DNA from: Crotophaga sulcirostris
Taxonomy: Eukaryota > Chordata > Aves > Cuculiformes > Crotophagidae
Assembly (NCBI GenBank): GCA_013397455.1
Contig: VYZB01000347.1
Coordinates: 264,528 to 328,527, forward strand
Direction: 5' to 3'
Length of the DNA: 64,000 bases
In this document: positions 1 through 13,700 of the stretch, piece after piece
How the letters are laid out: every line of letters starts with the position of its first letter
How positions within the stretch are numbered: the stretch's first letter is position 1
Notes under the pieces: model-generated
What the model was told of the DNA's origin: nothing
Database searches by the model: none
Seen by the model: the letters and a program-made list of their open reading frames with translations, nothing else
Made by a program: the position numbers and the translations under genes

Positions 1-3000
1 ACTAGTGTTTTTTTCTCTTTTATTGTCGGATTGTTTTCATAACAGAAAACCAAAACACAACCAGTAAACAAAAAACCAGTTGATTTCTTTATAACAGATC
101 TGAACGTGCAGGCTTTGACACTGGCCAGGCATACACTGTGAGTGGGATTTGGTGGCCTAGGCATTAAGTCCTGTTGTGCCCTCAGAGATGCCCTAGGGCA
201 ACTCACTTGGGCCTGCTTTTGCCCAGAAGGGCAAGAGGTCCTGTGTCCTTTGTCAGCTTCATGGAGACGTTTTTTCACGTGCCCTAAGGAGACTGAAATG
301 CCACTGGACACCAAAGTTGACACAACTGACTCTCACCTGCAGTGAAGCGTTGCTCACTGTGCAAGGGTTGAAAGTTTCCTGATGAGATTTTTTGACAGAA
401 AATTGGGGTTTTATATGTGCTTTTGTGTGGTATGTGCCTTTCCTGTGGGCAGAATTCCCACCAAAAGCTTGGTTGTCCAGCTCATGGCACGCACCCTGCC
501 AGAGGGAAAAGAACCATTTTCCAACCAGTTTCACCAACAGCAGTAACTTACATCAGTGACTCCCATGCTCTGTTGTACATTATTGCCACTTATGAAACCT
601 TACATTTATAATGGAATAATCTGCTGTTTGGAGGATGGTTTCCACTCTTTGTGAATCCTACTTTTTCCTAGAAAAGTACAAAATACAAACAACTAGCAGA
701 ATAACAAGCAAGAGCAGGAATGTTTGTCTTCCTATCATAACCTGAATTTGTTATAATACGAATTCATTTGGAAATTGAATATTTGCGTCTTATTTTCATA
801 GTGATCTCAGAGTAAGTAATGAGAAGATAAAGACAACTCGAATGCTTTAAAACAAAAGAGAGTATATTTCTGGAAGAACATGGAACAAATTGCTGTTCTG
901 ACCTCTTCTTTTTGTTCTCTGCCTTGCTTTGCGCAGTCTTTGTGGAGAGTGCATAAGGATTTATTTAGAACTACAGCCCTCACTCCTGTGATCATCTCCA
1001 CATGGGGGCGGAGGTTGGTCTGTCTATCATTTTTGCTGGGTGGAGGTATTCAGTTTGAAAAGATCTGGGTAACAGACAGTTCATGTGTTTCTGAGATTTC
1101 TTAATGTGGTTACGGTGGCTCCTGCTTCCCTCCTGTCACTGAGGAGGGGATTTTTAAAAGTGCTCTGTTGGTCAGACTGTGTTCCTATTAAAGACAAGAA
1201 GACTCTCTTGGGTGTAATGGAAGTAGATATTGGACAATAATAATCAGTCTTTTTAAAAGTCTCATAATTTGTAATACTGTAGACAGCAAATAGAGGAGTT
1301 GAAATGAAATACTTGATGTACAGGCAACCTATCAGTAGCTGCTAAGAAAACGTGTATGCCTGAATTCTGCACTGTAGGTACTGGTGGGTGCTTGACAGTT
1401 TTTGCTGCTGGGCAAGAATGGATGGGAAAGGGAAACAGAGGGTGGAATATATGATGAGAACATGGATGCTTATCTCAATAAAGGAAATTAAAATTACTCT
1501 TTTTTTTATTACTTATCTACAGATATTCTTGATTTCAGTATTCTCTTGTCACCATCCTGTTATAATTCCCCCATCTTTGACTATGATTTATTCCACAGGA
1601 TGATTAAACAGCATCGTGCGTGGTTGAAAAATATTGATATAATGTATGCAACTTGTGAATAAAGGATGTTGGTGGGGGAAGTCCACCTAAGTCAACTAGA
1701 ACAGATAAAGTACAGAGAAGATCTGGAAGTGTATTTTGTGTTTCCTCCCAGTCACATCATCCCACCCATGACGTCGATTGTAGCCAGTCTGGTTGCCTGC
1801 GGATCACGCTGGCAATATTTTACCTGCAGCATTAAACATAATGTGGGCACAAAGGAGAGGAAGTAGGCACCCTTGAAGCACTACTGAAAGGGACAGCATT
1901 TATATCTGTGTGTTACATCAGTGCCCTTTAGGTAGTTACTTAAAGCTATTTGGATGTTGTTACCCACAAGCAGAAATTTTTTAAACTGCTACAAGATGTT
2001 ATGAGGGCCGTTCAATACTATCAAATGCTTTTCTGGCAACCTGGAATAGGACAGTTGAAGAATAGTCGGATGATCAGGCCTCAGGCAGTAACTTACTCCT
2101 AGAACTCAGCTTTTAACACCCAATTTATGAAACCCATTTGACCTTTCTGTACATTTATGGAAATCTGGCGGTGCAGTCTGACAGCCATAAGGCTTTGCTA
2201 CCTTTTGAACTGTAGTTAGGAAAACTATTAGCTGGAAATCCCTGATATGGTTTCCCTTTTTATCTAATTTGGGATTAGTGTAATCAGATGTGTTTTGAAG
2301 TTGGCTTGGACAGTGCCAATATTGAAGTATTTCTTCTACAGCTCTTCTAGTATCATCAGTATTTGTCCATGATAGTTCCACTTAAACACAGTATTACATT
2401 TCTAGCTTATTTGTTTGGTTTTTTTCCTAGCCTCTCTCTATATATAACAATATATATCTCAGCTGTTTCATTCATGTTATTTTGTTAGGAAAATGGGATA
2501 TTTATCAGTCTACGTTGGTAGATTTCCTAGTAAGAGGATAAGTAGAGAGTTTTACTTTTTTCAGCATTGTGCCTACAGATGGTTTTATTAATCAACTTAC
2601 TCTTTCAGGAGCATTTTTTGTCTTTTATATGCTGCCCTGGTAGGAAGGGAGAAGTGATGCCAAATTTCATATTTTCTCAGTCACATTTTTCTTACAAAAA
2701 GTTTCTGCACTTGGTTGGAAGTTGCTGTGACAAATGTGAGTGAAAGAGGGATAGATAATTGCTGCTTTGCAGTAATGAAAAAATGTAATTGCAGAGTCAG
2801 TGCTACTGGCTAAATAAGACGAAAGAGAGCCAAAAAAATGTGCTAATGCTGCAGAGTTTGGCTCTGGATGCCAAAATGGAATTTGATCTTCCCCATTGGT
2901 ATTCTGGTATAGCATTGTAATCCCATCTCATTTCAGAGAGCGCTGTGGCATTTTGATTTATTTTTGATATGCAATAAGATGAACAGAGTTTCTGTGGAAT

Positions 3001-6000
3001 GATGCAAGGTCAGAGGACATTGTTCCCAAGTCTCGAACTGGTCGTATGCTTACAAAAGTGAACGAGGCATGCTCTGACACCTAGGTCTTTTTTTCATTAT
3101 GTGCTGTGGCAGTCAAATATGACCTTTGACAGGAAAAAAAAAAAGGAAATCTGAAATCCACATCTGACCACCTCTAGCCCCAGCTGTAGCTCCTTGCTTA
3201 GGTTTGTGGAGGCTGTTGTATCTGACTGGAACTGTTTAATGCAAAAGTGGTCAGGATTGCCTTCACCATAGCATGGCCAAGCTGGGAAGCGGAGAACTAG
3301 TTCATCATCTGTCTCGTGGATGGCTTGCTCTGGGGACTCTCTGGGGTCCCAGCTGGGCTTTAAATCTTACTCTCTTTGGCGACAGCTCCATCTGTTAGCA
3401 GTGGTGGCAGTCTCTAGGAAGCATTCCTTCATGCTCACGGGGGCTGGTTCTTCCCTGTGGTTAATTGCATAAAATGAATTAAGTACTAAAGCAGAGCCCA
3501 CCAGGGGAATATGCACCTTTTAAAAAAAGAAAAGAGTGTTCACTCATTATTTATACTGATCCACTGTGTGAATTCTTAAGAGAATTTTTTAAAAAAAACT
3601 ATCTTAGAATGATGCAGCATGTGGCTCTTTTGGGATTGTTGTGACAGATGTGACTTGCAAGGCGACAGAGTGACCAGCATTTCGGAAAAGTCTTCTGTAT
3701 TCTTTGACCCTCAACTCCTTTACACACTGACTGCAGACCTGCTGGTGCTGACAAGAGATGTTTCAGAATATTCTCACAGGAGAGTGTGAAGTAAAGAGGG
3801 AGATGGATAATTGTGGTCATGCTATTGGCGCCGACGTTCAGAGTTGTTACAAACTGCGAAGCAACACAAAGAAAATAGTTGACCACAATGGGGGGGTAGC
3901 AGTAACAAGGTGAAACTGCATTGTCCTTTTTGCGGAATTGAAAATATTTTAAATATTGCACTCTAAATCATTGTCTTAGGAATAAATGAAAAGTCATGAG
4001 AGTCCTTAGGTGTCCGGTAAATGTTAATTCAACTACTTAGCTGGGGTGAACAAGCCACGCACATCTGAGGACTATCTTGTGCTTCATTTATTTACATTTA
4101 AAAGTCAGTGCTTCCTCCCATTTGGTTTGGTCATTTTATTGAATATATTCAACAAGGAAATAAGAGCTGTGTGCAATTGGAAGCATTTGTAGATGGGTTC
4201 TGTGTTACAAGAGGGAACATATGTGGTGGGGTATTTGTCAGAAGGGATATATGCCAACATACAGAAATGAAGAGTTACCTATGACCTGAAATTTAGCTCA
4301 GCACTCCTAGTGAGTCCCCAGAATACACCTGAAGGAGTGGAGTGCACTCTGAAAGTGATGCTTCCTCATCGCAGTGTATCATTACTGCTTGTGCTTCCCT
4401 GCGAAGACAATTTCCAAGAAGGCAGGAACTGTGGAGTAACAGTGCACTAAGGAAATTTCTGCTGGAGAATTGATCTGTTTTGCTTCTAATCTTATATATG
4501 TAGAGCTAGGAAACACATCCAAATGATATTACAGAACACAGCATCAAAAGAAACCCCTGATATGTTGGCTCTGCAAGCTTCCTTTAGGGGATTTTACAGA
4601 AACCTTAGCTTCATATCTCATTGCACATGTCTAAGTAAATATTGAAGTCAAGCGTTTTGCATAAGATATCCTATGGTACAACAGCAAGATTATTAATGTA
4701 TTTGCCCCTGGCAAAAGCATTTCATGGCTGTAGTCATCATCTCCAATTATTTGTTATAGTGTCTTTGACTTTTTTGAGTATTGTTTATCCAACAGTATTT
4801 ACACAGAAGCTCATTTGTGAGAGGTTTTAAGATTTTTGGAGGTTGAAGATGGTCTGTGTTTAACACACATGCAAATTATTTCAAAAAATGAGGGCAAGAC
4901 ACACAGATCAAAACTGGCTGTAAACTGCTGCTGAATTCACAACAGGGAGTTGGACTTAAATGGGTTATAATATTTCAGATTCCTCCCCAATCCTTTTCTT
5001 TCCACTGTAGCAATTTTCAGCAAAAACACATCTTATTTCCCCTAACTGAGGCAATTCCTTTCTTTGAGAACATCCAAATTCCCTTAGGCAGGCACCCAGG
5101 AATGTGTAATTTTAAATTTAAACTTATTATTGCATGCAGTAGATATTTGCACATGTACATATTTCATAGGTAAGCATTTGATTTGCACCTTATGTATGCA
5201 TACTACTAAAAGATGAGTATTTTTCCATCTTGTCTTGCAACAGATACTGCTCTGTGGAGATGACAAATGGGTAAAATCTCTGATTCTCTCATCACAAAGA
5301 GGATTTTTGGATATTTTTCTGCTCCTTCAAGAAAAAATGAAGCATTCTTGTTCCTGCCTTGAATGTGCTATGAAAGGAAGAGGTAATGTTTCTAGGGTGT
5401 GTAGGTTCTCATTTTGATATGGGAAATGTTGAGGGCCTTGTTCTAATCTGTAGCTACCTCTGTTCTGTCAGCAAATCCCAGAACCTCCCTAAAATGTTTT
5501 CAGAATTTAACCTCATGACCTGCAATCCCACATTTCCCCCTGGAGGTCAAATGGCTGCGGGATAGGTCTTCTGGTAGGGAAGAAGGGCTACCAGAATCAC
5601 AGCTGTGCAGATACCCTGTGCCTATGTGTGCAGAGCACTTCAAACTGCACTCAGGGTGTACCAGGGTTGGTTCAAGTGGACTGAAAATATTATATTACCA
5701 GTTCACACCATTGTAGCCAGCCTAGGCAAACATCTGATGTTATCCTGATGGGGCTGCAGCTGGTCATTGATTATAACATGGCCTAGTTTTCAAGGTCAGT
5801 GCATCAAAACCAAAAATCTTGTAGGACAAACATCAGCTAGAATTGGTTTTGTTGATGGTTTTTCATCCCACTATTTGTGTTTTCTGCTTCTGGTCTAAGC
5901 AGCACATAAAGGGCTTAACAAGCTGTGGAGAAACCTGCCGCTGAGGGTTCTGGTATTAATCTGATATGAATGAAGCTTTCAATATAGCTAATTTATTTAT

Positions 6001-8371
6001 GAACAAGAGAATATCCAGCAACAAAAAGTAGGGAGAGCTTTGAAATAGCAAAATTGCTGTTCTGGCTTTTGTGCACAAAAAGGACTAATGAGGCTCTTTC
6101 TCAGTCTTGTTTCCCTGCTCAGGTTTTGAGGGAGAGTTGCTTGCTTTGTAAGTTCATCTGTGACCTGTAAGAGCCATGGTGACAAAGATTCCAAGGACAT
6201 TGTCCACGGAGTCATTCAAACCCCAGGGCAATGTTTGTTCTGTCTCTAACAAAGGCCAAGATATTGGATTATAACATCCCTGCCATAAACTTAGTGTTTC
6301 CTCTCTTTAAAACCATCAGTTTAGGGTGTAGTGCCATTGTGTTCCTTCAGAAGTCTTTGCAACCGAAACCCTTCCAGAAAGTGAAAAATTAAATTTCCTG
6401 CCTGAGAAATACCGAGAGATAAAATCTGCCTTGTTTCCTGTTTCTGTTCAAATATCTCACTGTTGGATAGAGTATGCCAATTGCACTTTAGTTGGTAATA
6501 TTTGCATTGTGAACTGTTAAGTGAGAGTTTTAATTCAACAGCCTCTGATGAATTGTTTTGCTGTATATCAGGTTAAAAAGACAACTTATGATGATGGGAA
6601 ATGCTTGTAAGATACCTCTGTAAGCAGTTCAGATTTATGGTAACTCCAGGCATACTCCTGTTGCCTGGTCATGCCTTGTGTTATGTTGTTCCATGTCTAA
6701 TGTGAAGAGCAAACTTTCTGAGAATGGACGATGTCTGCCTTGTACTAAACCCCTGTCCAAACTAGAAGCACTGATGACTGTCTAATTAGTGGAAGACCTT
6801 GGTGTTTGACTGTTACCTGGTGCTGGGATTGTAGTTCTTGAATGTGTAGCTAAGTTCGTCATTGTGTAAGATGTGCCATGAAGGTGATATTCTCCTTCCT
6901 GCAAGTTTTCAGCTTGAAATGGTACAGCAGAAGTGGAGGTGTGAAGTAGCATCAGAAAATGAGTTAAAGAATGATAAAAAGATTCAGTTACTGAACCTGA
7001 TGTAGACTTGCATGCAAAGTGGAAAGGTTTGGTTTTTTTAATTCCACAAAGCTGAAAAATTTACAGGATTATCCAAAAATATTCCTTTAGTTGTGATTTT
7101 GTGAAGCAGATGTGTAAAGCAGATAAATTAATACCGAAAAAAATTGGTGAACATAATACTTCACCAGGCACAAAGGTGGGAGAAAGAGACTGGTTTTCTG
7201 TGACAGCGATATTCCTGAGGTACGGTAGGTGCAGTTGTAGCATTCTCATATTCAGTAGTTATTAATGTTTCTGAAGTGGCTGAAGCAACTGGCTTGGCTC
7301 TAACGTAATGTACTCTTTGAAATGACAGTGTTTTGTAATCCTGTTGTTGGGTGATGAATATTTGCACATTTTATTGGTCTTGTTCCAGTAATTTACATGG
7401 AGGTGCTTTGTACACTGTGGAAAACCCCAGAAAATTTCTTGGCTGGGTTTACGCAGACAAATAAACCTTCAGTTCAAAGATATGATACATGCCATTCCTG
7501 TTCTGAACACTGCACCTTCATCACATGTGACTTTGCTGTTTGATGATTTGGCACAGTGCCACAGCATAATTCAGGGATCCACTCAAAACCGGGATTCTTT
7601 CATGTGGAAAACAATAAAAGCGTATGGTATCAATTATACTTCACTATTTCTCTGAGAATTCAAGCACTAGAATTAAAAAACGCTGTCTGAAGACTTTGAA
7701 TTTCCGTTAACCGGAAACAGTTGGTATAAATTATTTTTACTGAAACTGCTCTACCAGTCCTGGATAATAAAAGAAAAAATAACACTGGCATTTGATTGAC
7801 TTCGTAGGTGCAAAATATGTCATGCTCAGAGGGAGCATAAAATTCCAGGTTGGGCAGTGGAATCATGTTATTGGATATCATATTTGCCATGGAGAAGCCT
7901 GGAAGAATGAGTTTCCTATTACCTTAATTTCTATTGAGCATGGTGATTTGTGTGATCAGATATACTGGATAATGAATTTGATGAATAGCTTCAGTAAAAG
8001 GTGGTAAGAAGGGAGGCTTCTAGAACAGTGAAACTTCTGGAGGAAATCAAAGCTGAGTTATTTGAAGAAACAGTTTTACTTACAACATATTTCTAAAGCG
8101 TGGCTTGGATCTGGGTTTTAGACTATTCAGAGCTGTATGTGTTTTGGTGCCTTGCTCTCCCGGTGAGCACTTTTGTTGTAACTGACTGTACAGAAGTCTG
8201 TTACTATGCAAAGAAAGCACTTCTGTTTCTTTGTTCTGTAGTTGAAGAAAGAATTACTTTGCATAATCTAGAGTAGTTATGGTGTGGCAAAATCTCCAGT
8301 CAATTGCAATCAAACTTATATCACACTGTGTTTGTTTTAAAACCTAAGGTTTGTCTTTATTGCTTACTACT
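1..8371. other. Unique non-coding DNA, no gene recognised
   Basis: I see no recognisable exon, repeat family copy or RNA gene in this 8.4 kb. Reading frames are short and without recognisable domains; the longest is a minus-strand frame of 120 codons at 3599-3961, which is cysteine-rich but has no motif I know. Small low-complexity tracts are present: a TA-rich run at about 2438-2458 and a run of 11 A at 3134-3144. It is the longest stretch in the window without a visible CR1 copy. It could be intergenic or intronic. Confidence 0.6.
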
Positions 8372-9006
8372 TGAACATGGGCCAGCAGTGTGCCCTGGCA
8401 GCCAAGAGGACCAACTGTGTCCTGGGGCGCATCCAGCACAGCACTGCCAACCGGTCAAGAGTGATGATTGTCCTGCTGTCCTCCCCATTGGTGTGGCCCC
8501 ACCTTGAGTATTGTGTACAGTTTTGGGTACCGTAGAATAAAAAGGATATAAAGCTGCTGGAGAGTGTCCAGAGGAGGTTGCAAAGCTCATGAAGGGTCTA
8601 GAGAGGAAGTCATATGAGAGTGGCTAAAGTCACTTGGTCTATTCAGCCTGGAGAAAAGGAAGCCGGGGGGGGACCTCATCATGGTCTACAGCTTCATCAC
8701 AAGGGAAGGAGGAGGAACAGGTCTCTTCTCTGCTTGCTGATCTCTTCTTTCTGGTCACCAGTTTTAGGACCCGAGGGAATGGCAGGAAGATATACCAGGT
8801 GAGGGTTAGGTTGGACATTAAGAAAAGGTTCTTCACCCAGAGGGTGGTGGAGCACTGGAACAGCTTCCCAGGGAAGCAGCCATGGCACCAAGCCTGACAA
8901 TATTCCAGAAGCATTTGGCCAATGCCCTCAGACACATGGTGTGAATGTTGGGACTGTCCAGTGCAGGGACAGGAATTGGACTTGATGATTCCCTTTTAAG
9001 CTATGA
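8372..9006 (+). mobile_element. CR1 LINE, 5'-truncated, group B
   Basis: A 635-bp 5'-truncated copy of the avian CR1 non-LTR retrotransposon. It begins in the part of ORF2 that follows the reverse transcriptase core. The reading PHLEYCVQFW, typical of the CR1 ORF2 C-terminal region, can be read at about 8499-8526 and is followed almost at once by a TAG at 8533-8535, so no protein is made. The 3' half has 'ttggacatta' followed by 'cacccagagggtggtggagc', then 'gacaatattccagaagcatt', which groups it with the copies at 22325 and 23953. The 3' end is worn, with only a trace of the usual terminal repeat. A run of eight G lies near 8665. Confidence 0.93.
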
Positions 9007-9276
9007 AGAAGATCTCAGACCTTGGCAAAGTGGGACTTCTAGGACTTTGCCCATAGCATGAATTTGTTCCTAGTGCTGGTTGGTTGAAGGTGGATGCATA
9101 GTTGCTCCCAGCACTTGCAACTGAAGCAAATTCAGGCAACACCCATCTGAATTATGATCCTGAGGTCCTTATACTTGTCTCTTTACCCAACCAATTATTT
9201 CTGGACATCCCCAAGAACCAAAGGGGTATGGATAACTCACCTGAGAGCAGTTCTCCTCCGTACTGTCCCTTATTTC

Positions 9277-9360
9277 TCAGGGATCTGGTTTAGTAGTGGA
9301 CAGGTATTGTTGGACTCGATGATCTCAAAGGTCTTTTCCAAACAGGCGACTCAATGATGA
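9277..9360 (+). mobile_element. CR1 LINE 3'-end fragment, group D
   Basis: A short fragment of about 84 bp matching the extreme 3' part of CR1. It reads 'ggatctggtttagtagtgga', then 'ttggactcgatgatctcaaa' and 'ggtcttttccaa', a hallmark of CR1 tails. The terminal repeat is degenerate ('tcaatgatga'). It lies 270 bp after the larger copy ending at 9006 and in the same direction, but it belongs to another subfamily, so it is a separate insertion. It carries no coding sequence. Confidence 0.8.
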
Positions 9361-10423
9361 TTTGAGTCAGTTGACCCCCACGCCCACCTGGGTCACCAGG
9401 CAGGGGTATTGCCCTAAAGTACTTTCACATAACTGGGCAATCATCAAGGTCTAAAGACCCCACATCTTCCCTCTTCTGAGAGGTGAGTGACTGTGGTCTT
9501 ATGGGAAATAGTGAGTTTTCTCCTGGAGGTATTTGGTGATAGAGTAATTTCATAAAATTGTCTCTAAATTACACCTATTTTCTGCAAATAGTTCCGATGG
9601 CCCGATATACTAATGCGTTCACTAACATAACCACATTTAGTGACACTAAGAAATTCATAATGTATTTGGAAAACATTAGGATTTATTTTCATGAGATAGC
9701 ATCTGATAGTCAAACTACCATGTTTTTTCCAGGCTTCTTTCATTAGAGACTGATGACTGTTACTACAGATATCCCACAGAGTATTCAATTATTCTGGAAG
9801 AAGGGTGAAAAAAACATGCCAGAAGCTACGCAAGAGAGATGATGCACATTGTTCTAATTTTATGAGGTTGTAGATCTTGGGAAAAGGAGAGATTTATAAT
9901 ACCACTCCCTACAATAATTAAGAAAGTGTGTGTCTGATTTATGCATATGTAGTGGGAAGATGGGGTAATTTACTGAAAATATCACAGCAAACAATCTTTG
10001 AAAAAAATGATTTGTACAATCTGTGTTTCCTCAAGATACCTTGCAAAACTCCACTAGTCATGAGATAAGTTTATTCTTTAGGTTGAAAAATATCTTGCTT
10101 TGTTTTGGTACTCAGCCATTGTTTTCTCTTTAGTTTACAGTGACTTGAAGCTAGCTAAAAATACACGTGTTCAATGAAGAGAACCCCAGGCAAGCCATCA
10201 ACATAATGTTTTGTAAAACTTGCCTTCTGAAAGGGAACAGGAATCAGGTAGTATTTCTTTACTTCAAACTAAGTGTGGTTGTGATGCAGCAGGTCAGCTC
10301 AGTGTGTGCTTACTGGTAGTTCATAAATGCCATTGAAATCACTTCTTTGTCTTTGGAGGAATTATTATTCTGATGGCTCAGGAGCAGAAAGCAGTGGCAG
10401 GCTTATATACCGTGTTGACGTGA
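9361..10423. other. Unique non-coding DNA, nothing recognised
   Basis: No gene, repeat or RNA feature could be supported in this stretch between two CR1 copies. It is A+T-rich, with only short reading frames. Confidence 0.6.
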
Positions 10424-10760
10424 CATCAGGGCCTGGAGACAAGAAGGCTCCAAGGAGACCTTACAGTGGCCTTCCAGTACCTGAAGGGGCTATGAGAAGG
10501 CTGGGGAGGGACTTTTTAAAAGGGCTTGTAGTGATAGGATGAGGGGGAAGGGCTTTAAACTGGAAGGGGGAAGATTTAGATTAGACATTAGGAAGAAATT
10601 CTTCATGATGAGGGTGGTGAGGCCCTGGCACAGGTTGCCCAGGTTGGGTGGGGACTTGAGCAGCCTGGGCTGGTGGGAGGTGTCCCTGGCCATGGCAGGG
10701 GAGGTGGAACTGGATGATCTTGCTGGTCCCTTCCAGCCAAAACCATTCCATGATTCTGTG
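10424..10760 (+). mobile_element. CR1 LINE, 5'-truncated, group A, with internal deletion
   Basis: A group A CR1 copy starting just before 'gaaggctcc' and 'gagacctta' of the ORF2 tail and ending in 'ccattccatgattctgtg'. The diagnostic 'gtgggaggtgtccctggcca' is present near 10673. Compared with the other group A copies in this window (for example 16249-16835 and 62132-62490), about 40 bp is missing after 'acaggttgcccagg' near 10640: the text jumps to 'ttgggtgggg', leaving out the segment that normally contains 'ctgccccatccctggaggtg'. The junction is consistent with deletion between short matching bases. It is non-coding. Confidence 0.95.
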
Positions 10761-13700
10761 TACATAGATCTTGAGGTATGGTTTGTTAAGGCAAGTTATT
10801 TTTTAAAATCTTTGAGATCTAGATAAGGTAATTTCTCCCCACCCCACTCGCTTCAATTACAGCTCAAGATTCAGTCTTCAGATGATTGTGGACAGTGAAA
10901 TTGTTCAAGTCATTTGAATGAAGTTTTTTTTTTTTTGTATACTTCAGGATGCTCTCTTTGATAATTTGCTTTGTGCTGTTCCAAGAGCACACAAGGGAAA
11001 GTAGCCCTCATTAAGAATCAAATGCAGTTTCTAAGAGAAAATGTAGATAAAATTTGGTTAGTTTCAAAAGAAAATGCAGGGACATTGCATTAATTCTTCT
11101 TATTCTCATAACTGTTAATTAACATGTCAGGCTCTGTTGTAGGATTGATGAGACTGTCTCATCTGGCAACATTTTCAAGGAAAAAACAGGTCTTAAGGTT
11201 ACTTTGTTTCCCCTCACGCCTTCTCCATTTTCTCCAGCAATGTCTGGATTTGACTCTGATCTCGCTCCACTGATGATAAATAATATTATTTCGGTTTTAT
11301 ACAGGATTCAATCAGAAAATTAAAAATGGCATCACTGTGTGTTTCATATTTTGTTAGAGGATCCCTAGGGCAGCCATGCACACAAGAATAAAACCTCCCG
11401 TATGACTTGGAACCAGGATATGTGCACACCTACACGCAGCTCTGGATGTGAAACAAGGACATCAGCAACTGGTCAGTAAACATTTTGCTGCTTGTACCAA
11501 ATTACGTACACACTTTTTGCTGCCTGGTGATATTTTTTTCCCTTCTTTCTGAGTAAATTTCTTCTACCAGTTGCAGGTGGCCGACCCCTTTTCTAAGCTT
11601 GTATTCTTGTGTGTCCTGAGACATCAAAAGGAACAGTTTGGGGTGGGGGAGTGAGCTGAAGAGAGACAGGAATGCTGTGCCAGTAGGATGAGGTTATTCC
11701 ACGTGACTTCTTTGAGAGAGAGAAAATACTAAGATGGGTAGGACTTGCAGGGTTGTCAGTGCTGTACGAGTGTATATTTGTGGAGAAGAAGAAAAAGGCA
11801 TCTCTTGTTGAAAGGTCTCATCAAAACAAGTCTGTCTCATTTCTTTTCCTCTATTTTATATGTGAGTCAAAAGTGTATTTGGACAGCTTGAGTTAAATTC
11901 TGGGTTTTAGCTGTAACAGAACAGCTAAATCATTGTGTGCTATGAATTGGCACCACTGCGCTGGAATCAAGAAAGCTTCGTTGATTTACATCATATGTTG
12001 CATATTCTTAACTGGAATAAAGTAATGTGTGTTGTAGATGTCCAGATCCAAAATTTTTCAAGTCAGTTCTTCAGCTTGTTTGGGTGCCTGAAATATCTGA
12101 AAAAGTACATTAGAAAAAAACATTTTGTGTATTAAAATGAATGTAGCACTCGAGGTATTTCTGATTGGGCTATTTGCTGTACCTCAGTAATCCTAAGGAA
12201 TGCTTACTTCATAGATATGTTTTAAATATTATAATATTTAATATAGCTCCTGTTTTGAGGAAGATTCTGCCTAATCTTGCATCGATAACCCATAGGATTG
12301 TGTAAACAAGTGGTGTTTAAGCTGAGGATCTGTATTGAATCTGACTATGGTACTAATGATGCAAGAAGGTGGAAACCACTAGAAATGAAGTTCACAGCGT
12401 TACAGGTTTTACTCAACAGGACATTGCACCCAATTGATTGATGCATGCCAAAGCTCACACAGGGACAGTCCTTTGAATTTGGCCAGAAGCTCAGACGAGC
12501 AGGAAAGCGTCTGTAAGAGGCAGTGACCCCACTCCCCCAGATCAGAACTTAGGGGAAACCAGAAGCTGTTGGCCTTGAGCAAAATGAATGTAATTGGTCT
12601 CGTCTTGGGAGGAAGAACTGTTTTCGCTGGCATGTTTCCTCCTCAACTTGGCAAAGAACAGTATGTTATGGTAAAAACTTGGAAGACTGCAGGCTGTCTG
12701 TGGGCTGTTGCCCATCTTTCATATGATCTGTCTTCAATACCACAACATTTTTTCTTTGCAAGATAGAAGGGTTACAAATAGGATTTTTTTTCTGACATTA
12801 AAATGGTTCCATATTCTCTCCCCAGGACAAGGTACCTCTTGAGCCAAGAAAGCTTCAGTTTGGGTGCATGGAGCCAGACACACACTGCTTTTGGCTGCAT
12901 TTGCCAGGATTTGGCATTTATATTTCTGTCTGACTCTTTGCCTCCAGTTACAACTTTTCCTATTCTTACATTTGCATGTGAAAGGTACTCTGGGTCTTTT
13001 GCTGATATCCTGCACCTTAGGCAGTTTTATAATACCCTAAAAAGGTATAAAAGAGGCTTCTTGGCACAACAGATCATTCAAACTGTGCTGCCAGAGCTGA
13101 CCCACCAGTGACAGCTATGCAGGAGGTCTTTGTGTCATAACTTTAGAGCATCTTTGTTTCTCTGCTCCCAAGAGAAAAGGATGTGGATTACAATGTCTTG
13201 TCACTGATGCTCTCTTTTGAAAGATTCCCAGGCATAAGTGAAGTCAGGAGAAGGATGGGCTTATGTGGAGAGGAATGATGTGAAAAGGTTTGTGAAAGGA
13301 TGGAAGCAAAGTGTTGGAGAAGGCTTTGGTTTAACGTGCCATTGAGTTAAGAATTTGCAATTTCAACCTTTTTTTTTCTTCCCCATAATGAAAGGAGAAG
13401 TTTAACTTTCAGTTAAAACAAAAGCTTTGAGCATCATGATCTACATCTGAGTGCAGGCACTGGGTTGGAGAACAGGACTCTCAGCTTTTCAGGCCAGTAA
13501 GTACCTGCTTTGCCCACAGAGTCTCTTACTGATAAGCATGGGTCATCTGCTCCTCAGAATGCAAAGCTGAGGTGAATATTGAAGAGGTGGCACTGAAAAA
13601 AGCAATCCAAAAGCTTGCTTCTGGACACCTTATAAAATGAAGGTTAATCCTAATCCCACTGTTGAATACAAGTCCTCCTGGCAGGTTGTTTAAACTGCAC

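Noticed and set aside
5235..5417. Possible exon after 'cttgcaacag'
   Set aside because: The acceptor-like text is fair, but the frame has no recognisable domain and no partner exons, so chance is the simpler reading.
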